Shown: piece by piece, positions 27,409 to 36,390 of the stretch
Layout: every line of letters starts with the position of its first letter
Position numbering within the stretch: position 1 is the stretch's first letter
Assembly: GCA_900078405.1 (NCBI GenBank)
Contig: FLTS01000001.1
Coordinates: 1,140,626-1,204,625, forward strand
From: an uncultured Stenotrophomonas sp.
GTDB lineage: Bacteria; Pseudomonadota; Gammaproteobacteria; Xanthomonadales; Xanthomonadaceae
DNA: 64,000 nucleotides
Direction of reading: 5' to 3'
The notes under the pieces: generated by a model
Told to the model about the DNA's origin: nothing
Databases searched by the model: none
The model's input: the letters and a program-made list of their open reading frames with translations, nothing else
Program-made: the position numbers and the translations under genes

Positions 27409-27503
27409 GCAGGCCGGGGCTACGCCCCCCGGCACGATGCGTGTCTGCCGGCAATTATTTCGGCAAACCAAGGCCAGCCGGGGGCATGGCCCCGACCTAC
27501 CTG
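27409..27503. repeat. REP-like inverted repeat upstream of his regulator
   Basis: Left part GCAGGCCGGGGCTACGCCCC and right part beginning GGGGGCATGGCCCCGACCTA form an imperfect inverted repeat belonging to the GTAGGTCGGGGCCATGCC family. It fills most of the 264-base gap between hisS and the his regulator. Confidence 0.65.
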
Positions 27504-27556
27504 CCGCCGAATTCAGGCATGACCGCAAGTTGCGGACTGCCGAAACATGGCGCCGG

Positions 27557-27591
27557 GAAAACGCAGAAGCCCCGCATCGCGGGGCTTCTGC
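27557..27591 (-). terminator. Intrinsic terminator of hisS
   Basis: Perfect 13-bp stem GCAGAAGCCCCGC / GCGGGGCTTCTGC (27563-27575 and 27579-27591) with loop ATC, followed on the minus strand by GTTTT. It lies just after the hisS stop. Confidence 0.85.
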
Positions 27592-27613
27592 TTCACTCGG
27601 TTGGGACAGCCGC

Positions 27614-29020
27614 TCAGCGCGCCATCACGCGCGCCTGCTCCAATTCGACCTGCAGCGTGGAGGCCAGCTCGTCGCGGGCGACCTCGAACTGCTGTTCGCG
27701 CAGCAGGTCCTTGACCGCCACCACGCCGCGCGCCAGTTCGTCCTCGCCGGCCAGCACCACGAAGCGGATGCCGGCCTTGGCCGCGTACTGGAACTGCTTG
27801 CCGACCTTCTTCGGCTCCATCTGCACTTCGGTGTTGATGCCGCCGGCGCGCAGGCGGCGGGCAATGTCCAGCGAATGCGGCATGGCCGCCTCGTCCATCA
27901 GCGCCACCATCGCCTGCACGCTGCTCTCGGCGATGCCGTCGATCAGCCCGGCCTCGCGCAGCTGCCAGAACAACCGGGTCAGGCCGATGGAGATGCCCAC
28001 GCCCGGCAGCTTGCTCTTGGTGTAATGGCTGGCCAGGTCTTCGTAGCGGCCGCCGGAGCAGATCGAGCCGATCTGCGGATGGTCCAGCAGCGTCGTTTCA
28101 TAGACGGTGCCGGTGTAGTAGTCCAGGCCGCGGGCAATGGAAAAGTTCAGGCAATACGCGCTTTCCGGCACGCCCAGCGCCTTGACCAGCTCCAGCACCT
28201 CGCGCAGTTCGGCCGCGCCGATGCGCAACGATTCGCTGGCGCCCTCGCCTGCTTCGGCCAGCACCGCGTCGAGCTGCGCCAGTGCGTCGGCGTGCGAGGT
28301 CGAGCGCACTTCGACGAAGGCCAGGATGCGCTCCACCGCTTCCGCCGGCAGGCCGAAGTCAGGCCCCAGCAGGGTTTCGCGCACGTAGTCGGCGCCGCGC
28401 TTGTCGAGCTTGTCCACCTCGCGCAGCACCAGCGCCTGCTGCTGCGGATCGGCCACGCCCTGCGCCTCGAAGAAGCCGCGCATGAACCTGCGGTTGTTCA
28501 GCTGCACGGCGAACCTGCCGATGCGCAGCTCGGAGAACACCGCGTGGATCACCGCCAGCACCTCGGCGTCGTAGCGGATGCTCAGCGCGTCCTTGCCGAT
28601 CACGTCGATGTCGCACTGGTAGAACTCGCGGAAGCGGCCGCGCTGGGCGCGCTCGCCGCGGTAGACGCGCTGCATCTGGTAGCGACGGAACGGGAAGGTC
28701 AGCGCGTGCTCGTGCTCGGCCACGTAGCGCGCCAGCGGCACGGTCAGGTCGAAGCGCAGCGCCAGCTCCGGCAGGCCCTTTTCGGCCGACTCCGCGGCAT
28801 TGGCCAGCGCGCCGGTGGACTGCACGAAATACACCTGCCGCTCGGTCTCGCCGCCGGATTTGGTCAGCAGCACGTCGGACAGCTCGAACACCGGCGTCTC
28901 CACCGGCAGGAACCCGAAGCGCTCGTAGTTGCGGCGGATGACGTCCAGCATGCGCTGGAACGCGATCTGCTCGCGCGGCAGCAATTCCATGATGCCGGGC
29001 GGGGTACGGGGCTTTATCAC
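27614..29020 (-). CDS. hisS: Histidyl-tRNA synthetase
   Basis: HisRS is a class II synthetase that charges tRNA-His. The 468-residue protein has motif 1 around [20 protein letters not shown], motif 2 in [23 protein letters not shown] (landmarks [10 protein letters not shown] and [10 protein letters not shown]), HisRS-specific [18 protein letters not shown], and motif 3 in [13 protein letters not shown]. The anticodon-binding domain follows. I start at the GTG at 29020 because [16 protein letters not shown] is the expected N-terminus; the longer reading is out of family. The synthetase lies apart from the der-bamB cluster where many gammaproteobacteria keep it. A TAGAAT box sits 41-46 bases upstream. 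Confidence 0.96.
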   Translation of the reverse strand: MIKPRTPPGIMELLPREQIAFQRMLDVIRRNYERFGFLPVETPVFELSDVLLTKSGGETERQVYFVQSTGALANAAESAEKGLPELALRFDLTVPLARYVAEHEHALTFPFRRYQMQRVYRGERAQRGRFREFYQCDIDVIGKDALSIRYDAEVLAVIHAVFSELRIGRFAVQLNNRRFMRGFFEAQGVADPQQQALVLREVDKLDKRGADYVRETLLGPDFGLPAEAVERILAFVEVRSTSHADALAQLDAVLAEAGEGASESLRIGAAELREVLELVKALGVPESAYCLNFSIARGLDYYTGTVYETTLLDHPQIGSICSGGRYEDLASHYTKSKLPGVGISIGLTRLFWQLREAGLIDGIAESSVQAMVALMDEAAMPHSLDIARRLRAGGINTEVQMEPKKVGKQFQYAAKAGIRFVVLAGEDELARGVVAVKDLLREQQFEVARDELASTLQVELEQARVMAR

Positions 29021-29060
29021 GGGCCAAACTCCTGCAAACGGTGGGGGTGAGCGGACGCCA

Positions 29061-29066
29061 ATTCTA
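29061..29066 (-). promoter_or_regulatory. Putative hisS -10 box (TAGAAT)
   Basis: On the minus strand, CTAGAATTGG matches the recurring TAGAAT hexamer. It lies about 41 bases before the hisS GTG, leaving room for a short leader. Confidence 0.5.
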
Positions 29067-29128
29067 GCCGCACGCCGCCTGCACGGCCGCATGAAGTATC
29101 ATTCGCGCACCTTTCAAGCAACGACGTC

Positions 29129-29887
29129 ATGTCCCGGCCCGCCCCCGGTTCAGAGCCCCCCGCCCCGCCCCCCTCCAGCAGGCCCGACACCGGTACGGGC
29201 GCCTGCCTGCATTGCTCGGTCCGGCACCTCGCGGTGTGCTCGGCGCTGGCCTGCGACGAGGTGCAGGCGCTGGAGCGGATAACCGTGTCGATGCCGGCGC
29301 CGCTGGGCGCCACGCTGGCCCGAAGCGGCGAGCCGCGCACGCACGTGTTCACCGTCACCGAGGGCGCGCTGCGGCTGGTGCGCACGCTGGCCGATGGCCG
29401 CCGCCAGGTCAACGGCTTCGTGCTGCCCGGCGACTACGTGGGCCTGAGCGGCAGCGACCACCACCGCTACGACATCGAGGCCATCGCCGACAGCCGCGTG
29501 TGCCGGGTGTCGACCGCGCAGATGCGCGACCTGCGCCAGCAGTTCCCTCACCTTGAACGCAAGCTGCTGCAACGCGCCTGCCAGGAGCTGGACGCCGCCC
29601 AGGACAACGCGCTGGCGCTGGCGCGGCTGCAACCACCGGAGCGGCTGGCCGATTTCCTGCTGCGGCTGGCCGCGCGCGAGGCCATGTTCGGCCAGACCGG
29701 CAACCGCGTGGCGCTGCCGATGGGGCGCGGCGACATCGCCGACCACCTCGGGCTGACGATGGAAACGGTGAGCCGCACCTTCACCAAGCTGCGCCAGCAG
29801 GGGCTGATCGCGCTGCCGCACCTGAACGTGGTCGAGATCCTCGATTTCGCCGGGCTGCAGAAGCTCGCCAACGACGAAGCGGGCTGA
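29129..29887 (+). CDS. FNR-type Crp/Fnr family regulator
   Basis: A 252-residue CRP/FNR protein, likely an oxygen or redox sensor. The N-terminus has CLHCSVRHLAVC (Cys26, Cys29 and Cys37) plus Cys42, and Cys125 occurs in SRVCRVS, positions resembling the four ligands of the FNR [4Fe-4S] cluster, though Cys29 and Cys37 are separated by seven rather than five residues. A cyclic-nucleotide-type beta-roll spans about 50-135, a dimer helix around 150-170, and the helix-turn-helix LGLTMETVSRTFTKLRQQGLI has the E-xx-SR pattern that reads TTGAT half-sites in FNR. It is divergent from hisS. Targets in this window are not evident. Confidence 0.88.
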   Translation: MSRPAPGSEPPAPPPSSRPDTGTGACLHCSVRHLAVCSALACDEVQALERITVSMPAPLGATLARSGEPRTHVFTVTEGALRLVRTLADGRRQVNGFVLPGDYVGLSGSDHHRYDIEAIADSRVCRVSTAQMRDLRQQFPHLERKLLQRACQELDAAQDNALALARLQPPERLADFLLRLAAREAMFGQTGNRVALPMGRGDIADHLGLTMETVSRTFTKLRQQGLIALPHLNVVEILDFAGLQKLANDEAG

Positions 29888-29913
29888 TCGCCCGGCACAT
29901 GCTCCACCACACC

Positions 29914-30007
29914 GGTGGGTGCCGATCGTTGGTCGGCACTATCGGCCAGCGCACCTGAAACCTGCCGGCGCGGCGCGCCGCCGCCCGACCAACGGTCGGG
30001 CGCCACC
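29914..30007. repeat. REP-like palindrome between the FNR-type gene and thrC
   Basis: GGTGGGTGCCGATCGTTGGT (from 29914) and GCCCGACCAACGGTCGGGCG (from 29983) form a long imperfect inverted repeat. It fills the space between convergent genes and may double as a terminator. This family differs from the GTAGGAGCGAC repeats. Confidence 0.65.
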
Positions 30008-30055
30008 ACCGTGCGCGGCATCGGGAATGCCCTGAAGCGCGAGGGCGTCCCGACG

Positions 30056-31354
30056 TCAGCCCAGCAGCTTTTCGCGCAGCACGGCGTACTCGGGGGCACA
30101 GGGTTCGGCGTGGGCGGGGCGCTTGAGCAGCTCGGCCAGCGCCGGCGGCACCGGCACCTCGCGGCCGATCAGCGGTTCGACCACCGATTCGAACTTGGCC
30201 GGGTGGGCGGTGGCCGCCACCGCCCAGTGCTCGTCCGCGGCCGCCTCGCCACTGGCACGCAGCTGCTCCAGCACGTGCACCGCGGTGGCGGTATGCGGGC
30301 AGAACACTTCGCCGAACCGGCGGTGACGCGTGGCGATGGTGTCGCGGATGGTGGCATCGTCGACCGCACGCGACACGAAGGCCGCGCGCAGGGCGGCATC
30401 GTCGCCGGCATACAGCCAGCGCAGGCGCTCGAAGTTGCTGGGCGCGCCCACGTCCATCGCGTTGGCGAGCGTGGCGAGGCTGGCCTGGGGCCGGTAGTCG
30501 CCGCCGGCGAAGTAGTCCGGCAACACGCGGTTGGCATTGGTCGCCAGCACGATGCGGCCCAGCGGCACGCCCAGCGCGCGCGCCATGATCGCCGCCATCG
30601 CGTTGCCGAGGTTGCCGGTGGGGATGACGAAATTCAGCGACGTACCGTGCGCGGCGCGGTGCGTGAGGGCGGCGTGGGCGTAATAGCTCATCTGCGGCAG
30701 CAGGCGGCCGAGGCTGATGCTGTTGGCCGAGCTGAGCGGTACCTGCGCCTGCAATTCGGCGTCGTTCAAGGCCTGCTTGGCCATGCCCTGGCAGTCGTCG
30801 AACGAGCCGGCCACGCGCAGCGCGCGGATGTTGCCGCCGAGGCAGCCCAACTGATGCGCCTGCCGCGGCGACACGCGGCCATCCGGGTACAGCACCACCA
30901 CCTGCAGGTTCGGCTGGTCGTGGAAGGCCGCGGCCACCGCCGCGCCGGTATCGCCGGAGGTGGCGACGACGATCGTCAATGGTTGCTCCTGCCCCGCGCG
31001 CAGCCGCGACAGGCTGGCGGCAAGGAAGCGCGCGCCGAAATCCTTGAACGCGGCGGTGGGGCCGTGGAACAGCTCCAGCACGTGGTCGTTGCGCGTGGCC
31101 AGCGCCCGCAATGGCGCGGGGAAGTCGAAGGCTTCGGTGCAGATGCGCGGCAACCCGGCTTCCAGTGCGTCGTTGGCGAAGAAGGGCTGCAGTAGTGTGG
31201 CGGCGGTTTCGGCCAGTGACGCACCGGCCTGCAAATCGCGCGCGGGTGGCATCTGCTGCGGAACATACAGGCCACCATCGGGAGCCAGCCCGGCGGCGAT
31301 GGCCTGGCTGAGGGTGGCCGCGGGGGCGTTGTTGCGGGTGGAGATGAAGTGCAT
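30056..31354 (-). CDS. thrC: Threonine synthase
   Basis: ThrC converts O-phosphohomoserine to threonine with pyridoxal phosphate. The 432-residue protein is the long gammaproteobacterial type. The Schiff-base lysine lies in FHGPTAAFKDFGARFLA near residue 105, the phosphate-binding region in VATSGDTGAAVAAAF, and LSSANSISLGRLLPQ and IPTGNLGNAMAA are family motifs. It is the last gene of thrABC and lies 117 bases after thrB, the gap holding a REP doublet. The ATG at 31354 gives MHFISTRN, the usual start. Confidence 0.96.
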   Translation of the reverse strand: MHFISTRNNAPAATLSQAIAAGLAPDGGLYVPQQMPPARDLQAGASLAETAATLLQPFFANDALEAGLPRICTEAFDFPAPLRALATRNDHVLELFHGPTAAFKDFGARFLAASLSRLRAGQEQPLTIVVATSGDTGAAVAAAFHDQPNLQVVVLYPDGRVSPRQAHQLGCLGGNIRALRVAGSFDDCQGMAKQALNDAELQAQVPLSSANSISLGRLLPQMSYYAHAALTHRAAHGTSLNFVIPTGNLGNAMAAIMARALGVPLGRIVLATNANRVLPDYFAGGDYRPQASLATLANAMDVGAPSNFERLRWLYAGDDAALRAAFVSRAVDDATIRDTIATRHRRFGEVFCPHTATAVHVLEQLRASGEAAADEHWAVAATAHPAKFESVVEPLIGREVPVPPALAELLKRPAHAEPCAPEYAVLREKLLG

Positions 31355-31383
31355 GGGGAAAGTTTCCGAAGCTGTTTTCCCTT

Positions 31384-31453
31384 GCAGGAGCGACGTGAGT
31401 CGCGACCGGGAGCTTGACCGGGAAACTCCGGTCGCGACTCGCGGCGCTCCTAC
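31384..31453. repeat. REP doublet between thrB and thrC
   Basis: GCAGGAGCGACGTGAGTCGC (from 31384) and its near-complement ending GGCGCTCCTAC (to 31453) belong to the GTAGGAGCGAC family associated with the RAYT at 9.3 kb. As it lies within the thr operon message it may attenuate or stabilise the transcript ahead of thrC. Confidence 0.87.
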
Positions 31454-31471
31454 AAGGGGAATGAGGATTGG

Positions 31472-32416
31472 TTAGAGCAAATGCGCGCCGGGACTGTTCA
31501 ATGGTGTTACCCAGCTCTGGCTATCGAAGCCGGCGGCAGCGAACGCGGCCCGCACTTTCGGTGCGGCCGCCTGCGCGGCGTCGGCGGTTTCAAACCATGC
31601 GAACACGCTGGGGCCGGCACCGGAAATACTCGCGCCCATCGCCCCTGCGTGCAGTGCGGCCTGCTTGACGGCATCGAAACCTGCGATCAGCGGCGCGCGG
31701 CGCGGTTCGACCAGCACGTCGCGCAGGCCGGCACGCACCAATGCGGCGTCGCCGGCATGGCAGCCGGCCAGCACCAGCGCCAGGTTGGTACTTTGTGCGA
31801 CGAACTCCTTCAACTCGTAACTGCCCTGCAACGCGGCGCGCGCGCGGCGGGTTTCCAGCAGCGCGTCCGGGTGCACCAGCAGGCTGTGCCAGTGCGCCGG
31901 CATCGGTACCGGCACCAGCCGTTCCAAGGTGGAAAGCACCAGCCCACCGAGGAACATCGGCCCGAGGTTGTCGCCGTGGCGGCTGCCGCTGGCCACTACT
32001 TCGCCTTCCAGCGAATGCAGGTACAACTGCTCGCGGGTCAGCGGCTGGTCCAGCAGCGCGTTGGCCGCGACCAGCGCCGCCACGCACGAGGCTGCCGAAC
32101 CGCCCATGCCGGAGCTGAGCGGGATGCCCTTGTCGATCTCGATCTCGAAACCAAATGGCAGCGCCAACGCCTGCCGCAGCGCGATCAGCGCCGCACCGGC
32201 AGTATTGCTGGCGGCCTCTTTCGGCAGTTCCACCGCCGCACCGCGGATGGCGGCGATGCGCACTTCGGGCGTGTCGATGCGCCGCACCGTCACCGTGTCG
32301 CCGACGCCGGCCACCGCATAACCAAGCAGGTCGAAACCGACCGCCACGTTCGCCACCGAGGCCGGCGCAAACGCACGCGCCTCGCGCGCACCGTTGTTCG
32401 TCACGCCGGCACTCAC
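31472..32416 (-). CDS. thrB: Homoserine kinase
   Basis: ThrB phosphorylates homoserine using ATP. The 314-residue GHMP-family kinase has [21 protein letters not shown] at the N-terminus, the ATP-binding [21 protein letters not shown] motif (landmark [12 protein letters not shown], about residues 98-109) and a C-terminal [14 protein letters not shown] motif. The GTG start at 32416 overlaps the thrA stop by four bases (GTGA), so translational coupling to thrA is likely. Length and motifs are typical. Confidence 0.95.
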   Translation of the reverse strand: MSAGVTNNGAREARAFAPASVANVAVGFDLLGYAVAGVGDTVTVRRIDTPEVRIAAIRGAAVELPKEAASNTAGAALIALRQALALPFGFEIEIDKGIPLSSGMGGSAASCVAALVAANALLDQPLTREQLYLHSLEGEVVASGSRHGDNLGPMFLGGLVLSTLERLVPVPMPAHWHSLLVHPDALLETRRARAALQGSYELKEFVAQSTNLALVLAGCHAGDAALVRAGLRDVLVEPRRAPLIAGFDAVKQAALHAGAMGASISGAGPSVFAWFETADAAQAAAPKVRAAFAAAGFDSQSWVTPLNSPGAHLL

Positions 32417-34908
32417 AGTTTTGCCCCCTCGCCGGCCGCCACCCGCAGCACGTCGGCGAACACGCCGGCCGCAGTCACTTCCGGGCCAGCACCCGGCCCT
32501 TGCACCACCAGCGGATTGTCGCAGTAACGGCGAGTGGTGAACTGCACCACGTTGTCGGTCAGGCGCAGGTTGGCGAAGGCATGGTCGGCCGGCAGTTCCA
32601 CCAACCCGACGCTCGGCGCCTGCTCCGGCGCGAACTGTGCGACGTAGCGCAGCACGTGGCCACGCGCACGGGCATCAGCCAGCCGTTGTGCGAACGCCGC
32701 ATCCACTTCGTGCAGGCGTGACATGAAGTCCTCGACGCTGGCCTGGCGCAGGGCCTCGGGCACCAGGCTCTCCACCGCCACGTCCTCCAGGCTCGATTCG
32801 TACCCGGCCTCGCGCGCGAGGATCACCAGCTTGCGCGCGACATCGACGCCGGACAGGTCATCGCGCGGGTCCGGCTCGGTGTAGCCCATCGCCCGCGCCT
32901 GCGCGACCAACTGCGAGAACGGCACGCTGCCGTCGTACTTGTTGAACAGCCACGCCAGCGTGCCGGAAAAGATGCCGGCGATCGCGCTGACTTCATCACC
33001 GGTATCGACGAGATCGCGCAGCGTGGTGATGACCGGCAGGCCCGCGCCCACCGTGGCCTCGTAGCGGAAGCGCGCGCCGGTTGCGGCGGCGGCTTCACGG
33101 ATGGCCCGGTAACGTGCCAGCGGGCCGGAGCCGGCCTGCTTGTTCGGCGTGACCACGTGGATGCCGGCGGCCAGCCAGCCGGCGTAACGCTCGGCCACCT
33201 CGGCGCTGCCGCTGCAATCGATGATCAGCGTATGCGGCAGGCGCGCGGACAGCAGGTGGTCGGCGAACGCGTCCAGGTCCAGCGGCTGCGAGGCGGCATC
33301 GAACGCGGCCTTCCAGTCGCCCTGCACGCCGCGTGCTTCCAGCAGCATGTGGCTGCGCGAGGCGATTGCGCGCAGGCGCAGGTCCAGCCGCGCCCGCGCC
33401 AGCAACTGCGGCTGGGCGCTGCGCAGCTGCTCCAGCAGTGCCGCACCGACGTTGCCGGGGCCGATCACGCCCACCGAGAAGGTCTGCGGCGACAGCCAGA
33501 ACCCGGCATGCGCGGCGCGCAGCGCCTTGGTCGCGTCCTTGCCATCGACGACCACCGAGATGTTGCGCTCCGAGGAACCCTGCGCGATGGCGAGAATGTT
33601 GACCTGCGCCCGCCCCAGTGCCTCGAACAGGCGCGCCGCCACGCCCGGCTGTCCGGCCATGCCGTCGCCCACCGCCGCCAGCACGCTGACGCCCGCGCTG
33701 AGCTGCACGCGCTGCACCTGCCCGGCGGCCAGCTCGTGCGAGAACGCCTGTGCCACCGCATCGCGTGCACGCTCGGCCTCGGCCTGTTTGACCACGCAGC
33801 AGATCGAATGCTCGGACGAGCCCTGCGAAATCATCACCACCGACACATGCGCGTTGCGCAGCGCGGCGAACACGCGCTCGGCGGTGCCCGGCACACCGAT
33901 CAGCCCGGTGCCCTCGACGTTCAGCACGGCAAGATCGGGGCTGAGGGTCAGCCCCTTGATCGGCCCACGCCCGCCGCTGGCCGCGGTGATGCGCGTGCCC
34001 GGGTGCTGCGGCTGGAAAGTGTTGCGGATGATGATCGGCAGGCCGCGCTCGATCGCCGGCGACATGGTCTGCGGGTGCACCACCTTGGCGCCGAAATAGG
34101 CCAGTTCGCAGGCTTCGTCGTAGCTCAGGGCTTCCAACTGCACCGCCTCGGGCACCACCCGCGGGTCGGCCGACAGCACGCCGTCCACGTCGGTCCAGAT
34201 GTGCAGCTCGTCGGCGGCGAACAGCGCGGCAAAGATGGCGCCGGAAAAGTCGCTGCCGTTGCGGCCCAGCGTGGTGATGTGGCCCTTGCGGTCGCGGGCG
34301 ACGAAGCCGGTGACCACCAGCCGCCGCGCCGGGTGCGCCTGCCGCCACAACGCCAGCGTGGCGGCGCTGGCCTTCCAATCGACATCCACGCCGAGTTCGC
34401 CGTGGTTGACCACCAGCACGTCACGCGCGTCAAGCACGTCGGCGTCCTCGCCCAACGCCTGCAGATGCCGGCCCAGCAACTGCGCCGAGAACACCTCGCC
34501 CAGCCCCTGCACGCGGTCCAGCACTTCCTGCGGCAACTCGCCGATCACCGCCAGCGCTGCGAGGATTTCCGCCAGCCGCTCGAAACGCGCATCCAGCCAT
34601 TCGATGGTGCCGCCGACCTGTTCGCCGAGCAGCGACACCGCCGCGGCGCGGTGGCGCGCGCGCAGTTCATGCCAGCGTTCGCGCCACGCCTCGTCGCCAC
34701 TGGCCGCCAGTTTCGCCAGTTCGATCAGCGCATCGGTCACGCCCTTCATCGCCGACACCACGGTGACCTGCATGGCTTCCTCGCGCGCCAGCAGCAACTG
34801 CGCCACGTGGCGGTAGCGGTCGGCGTCGGCCACCGAGGTACCGCCGAACTTGTGGACGACGGTGTGCACGGCGGCGGATTCGACGGGGAGGACGGCAACT
34901 GGCGACAT
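32413..34908 (-). CDS. thrA: Bifunctional aspartokinase/homoserine dehydrogenase
   Basis: This 831-residue enzyme carries out the first and third steps from aspartate to homoserine. The kinase domain begins [15 protein letters not shown] and includes [22 protein letters not shown] and [16 protein letters not shown]; two ACT-like regulatory segments lie around residues 310-455 ([12 protein letters not shown] and [11 protein letters not shown]); the dehydrogenase domain has the nucleotide motif [12 protein letters not shown] near residue 470 and [14 protein letters not shown] plus [13 protein letters not shown]. The ATG at 34908 follows CCGAGG. A leader peptide gene and potential attenuator precede it. 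The architecture matches E. coli ThrA and MetL; operon position supports ThrA. Confidence 0.94.
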   Translation of the reverse strand: MSPVAVLPVESAAVHTVVHKFGGTSVADADRYRHVAQLLLAREEAMQVTVVSAMKGVTDALIELAKLAASGDEAWRERWHELRARHRAAAVSLLGEQVGGTIEWLDARFERLAEILAALAVIGELPQEVLDRVQGLGEVFSAQLLGRHLQALGEDADVLDARDVLVVNHGELGVDVDWKASAATLALWRQAHPARRLVVTGFVARDRKGHITTLGRNGSDFSGAIFAALFAADELHIWTDVDGVLSADPRVVPEAVQLEALSYDEACELAYFGAKVVHPQTMSPAIERGLPIIIRNTFQPQHPGTRITAASGGRGPIKGLTLSPDLAVLNVEGTGLIGVPGTAERVFAALRNAHVSVVMISQGSSEHSICCVVKQAEAERARDAVAQAFSHELAAGQVQRVQLSAGVSVLAAVGDGMAGQPGVAARLFEALGRAQVNILAIAQGSSERNISVVVDGKDATKALRAAHAGFWLSPQTFSVGVIGPGNVGAALLEQLRSAQPQLLARARLDLRLRAIASRSHMLLEARGVQGDWKAAFDAASQPLDLDAFADHLLSARLPHTLIIDCSGSAEVAERYAGWLAAGIHVVTPNKQAGSGPLARYRAIREAAAATGARFRYEATVGAGLPVITTLRDLVDTGDEVSAIAGIFSGTLAWLFNKYDGSVPFSQLVAQARAMGYTEPDPRDDLSGVDVARKLVILAREAGYESSLEDVAVESLVPEALRQASVEDFMSRLHEVDAAFAQRLADARARGHVLRYVAQFAPEQAPSVGLVELPADHAFANLRLTDNVVQFTTRRYCDNPLVVQGPGAGPEVTAAGVFADVLRVAAGEGAKL

Positions 34909-34912
34909 CGGA

Positions 34913-34992
34913 TGAACCTCGGCTGGAGGCCCCGACACGCATCTGGATGGGGTTTCCCGCATCCTGATCCGGGTGCGGGGCCGTGGTTTTCG
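34913..34992 (-). promoter_or_regulatory. Candidate attenuator/leader of the thr operon
   Basis: Between the leader peptide stop and thrA are competing stems on the minus strand: CCCGCA with TGCGGG, and GGCCCCGCAC with GTGTCGGGGCC further on. The outer and inner pairings share CCCGCAC, so only one can form. No long U-run follows, so control by translation or structure switching is as likely as termination. Confidence 0.5.
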
Positions 34993-34997
34993 GAAAA

Positions 34998-35063
34998 TTA
35001 CGCGAAGACGACGGGCCGCACCGGGCAAGTGGTGACGGTAATGATGGTGGTGGTAATCGACAT
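34998..35063 (-). CDS. thrL: thr operon leader peptide
   Basis: A 21-codon open frame on the minus strand beginning ATG at 35063 and ending TAA at 34998. It translates MSITTTIITVTT and then CPVRPVVFA: seven of the first twelve residues are Thr, Ile or Val-type codons, with five to six threonines and three isoleucines. That is exactly the composition expected for a threonine/isoleucine-sensing attenuator upstream of thrA. No larger gene shares this frame and the position, 90 bases before thrA, is right. Homology to E. coli ThrL is by composition and context, not by alignment. Confidence 0.83.
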   Translation of the reverse strand: MSITTTIITVTTCPVRPVVFA

Positions 35064-35138
35064 GCAGCCAAGCGCCGGCCTGCCGGAGGCCGGCAATGCG
35101 TGGGCGATGGTGGTCGGCGACATGTGCATGGAACCGAG

Positions 35139-35166
35139 AAGACACCAGCGATGAACGGGCTGTCAA
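35139..35166 (-). promoter_or_regulatory. Putative thr operon promoter
   Basis: On the minus strand TTGACA (35166-35161) is followed after 16 bases by TGTCTT (35144-35139), a weak -10. The -35 is a perfect consensus hexamer. It lies about 75-100 bases before thrL. Confidence 0.45.
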
Positions 35167-35173
35167 GTGCTGC

Positions 35174-35263
35174 GTTGCAAAAATCAATTGCAACCATCAT
35201 CGGCGAACTTGCCGGCATCGGTTGCAAATGTCATCAACCGCGATCATCGGACAACTGGCGGGG
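35174..35263. repeat. Inverted and imperfect direct repeats upstream of thrL
   Basis: GTTGCAA (35174-35180) and TTGCAAC (35188-35194) form an inverted repeat; a related TTGCAAATG follows near 35222. CATCATCGGCGAACTTGCCG and CGATCATCGGACAACTGGCG resemble each other as an imperfect direct repeat (about 35194-35214 and 35239-35263). Together they could be a protein-binding site; nothing else is seen in 35064-35399. Confidence 0.45.
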
Positions 35264-35360
35264 AAGCACCGGCGAAAATTCCGCATCCCGGCTGTGGCAG
35301 TGACGCCGGGGAAATCCGGTCAGACAACGGAAGCGTCCCGGCGGCTCCCACTGCAACCAC

Positions 35361-35403
35361 CCCGACCCGCAGCCAACTGCGCAGGAACCGCAGGTCGGGC
35401 TAC
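35361..35403 (-). repeat. Short REP-like hairpin at the end of the EamA gene
   Basis: CCCGACC (35361-35367) and GGTCGGG (35393-35399) form a hairpin whose GTAG end (35403-35400 on the minus strand) contains the TAG stop of the EamA gene. It is smaller than the other REP units. Confidence 0.5.
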
Positions 35404-36350
35404 GTGGCCACGTGCACGTTGACCGCCGGACGATGCACCGCGGCACTCAGCACCACGCCGGCGAGCAGGCAGCCGGCGGCCAGCATTTCCAGCAGCGTCG
35501 GCCAGCGTTGTTGCCACAGGAAGCCGTAGAGCAGGCCGAACAGTGTCTCGAACACGATCATCTGCCCGCCCAGGGTCAGCGGCAGCGCGCGGCTGGCGCG
35601 GTTCCAGCAGGCGTTGCCGAGGATCGAGGCAAACACCGCCACACCCGTCGCCACCAGCCAGAACAGGCCCCATTCGGACGCGGGCCGACCCTGCCCACCG
35701 CCGGCGAAGGCCAACGGCGCGACCAGCAATGCCAGTGCGCCGGTGGCCACCCCGGTCAGCAGCGACCAGTCGTGCCCGGACACCTGCGGCAGCCGCGCCA
35801 GCCAGCGCGTGTTGCCCACCGAATACAGCGTCCACGACAGCAGCGCCCCCACCCCGCACACCAAGCCCAGCAAGCGCCGCATGGGTGTCCCGCCCACATG
35901 CGAGGACGACATCGCCGCACATCCCATCAGCACCACGCCGGCCGCGCACAGGGCCAGCGCCGGTGCCAGTTTCGGCAGCGGCACCGCGCCCGGTTCGCGC
36001 GAACCGCTGATCGCCACCAGCACCGGCACCATACCGACGATCAGCGACGCCGCCGCACCACCACTCCATTGCACCGAAATGGACAGCAGCACGTAGTAGA
36101 GCAGGTTGCCGAGCAGGCTCAGCCATGCCAGCGCGGTCCATTCGACACGGCCGACGGCGGCGCGCAACGCCGGCCAACGCGGTACCAGCAGCACCGCCGC
36201 GATGGCGCCGTAGACCAGATAACGCGAGGCGGCCAGTTGCAGCGGCGCGAACCCGGCCAGCATCGCCGGCGCCAGGAACACCACGCCCCACAACGCACCG
36301 GAGGCCACGCCATTGGCAAGGCCGACGCTCATCGAACGGTTCACGCTCAC
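35400..36350 (-). CDS. EamA/DMT-family transporter
   Basis: A 316-residue membrane protein with about ten hydrophobic segments forming two EamA repeats, typical of drug/metabolite or amino-acid exporters. The first segment GALWGVVFLAPAMLAGF and later LLSWTLYSVGNTRWLARLP are recognisable. Starts at 36350 (MSVNRS) or 36332 (MSVGLANG) are equally possible. It lies 40 bases after the AraC-type gene on the same strand, so that regulator probably controls it, for example in response to a metabolite to be exported. Substrate unknown. The stop codon is inside a REP-like hairpin. Confidence 0.85.
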   Translation of the reverse strand: MSVNRSMSVGLANGVASGALWGVVFLAPAMLAGFAPLQLAASRYLVYGAIAAVLLVPRWPALRAAVGRVEWTALAWLSLLGNLLYYVLLSISVQWSGGAAASLIVGMVPVLVAISGSREPGAVPLPKLAPALALCAAGVVLMGCAAMSSSHVGGTPMRRLLGLVCGVGALLSWTLYSVGNTRWLARLPQVSGHDWSLLTGVATGALALLVAPLAFAGGGQGRPASEWGLFWLVATGVAVFASILGNACWNRASRALPLTLGGQMIVFETLFGLLYGFLWQQRWPTLLEMLAAGCLLAGVVLSAAVHRPAVNVHVAT

Positions 36351-36390
36351 CGCAGCACCACCCAGGGGAAAGGCGCGCAGTGTAGGCGGC

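Noticed and set aside
27366..27560. Possible his leader peptide upstream of the TrpR-like gene
   Set aside because: No His-rich short frame exists on the minus strand in this stretch. The region is mostly a REP-like repeat and an operator.
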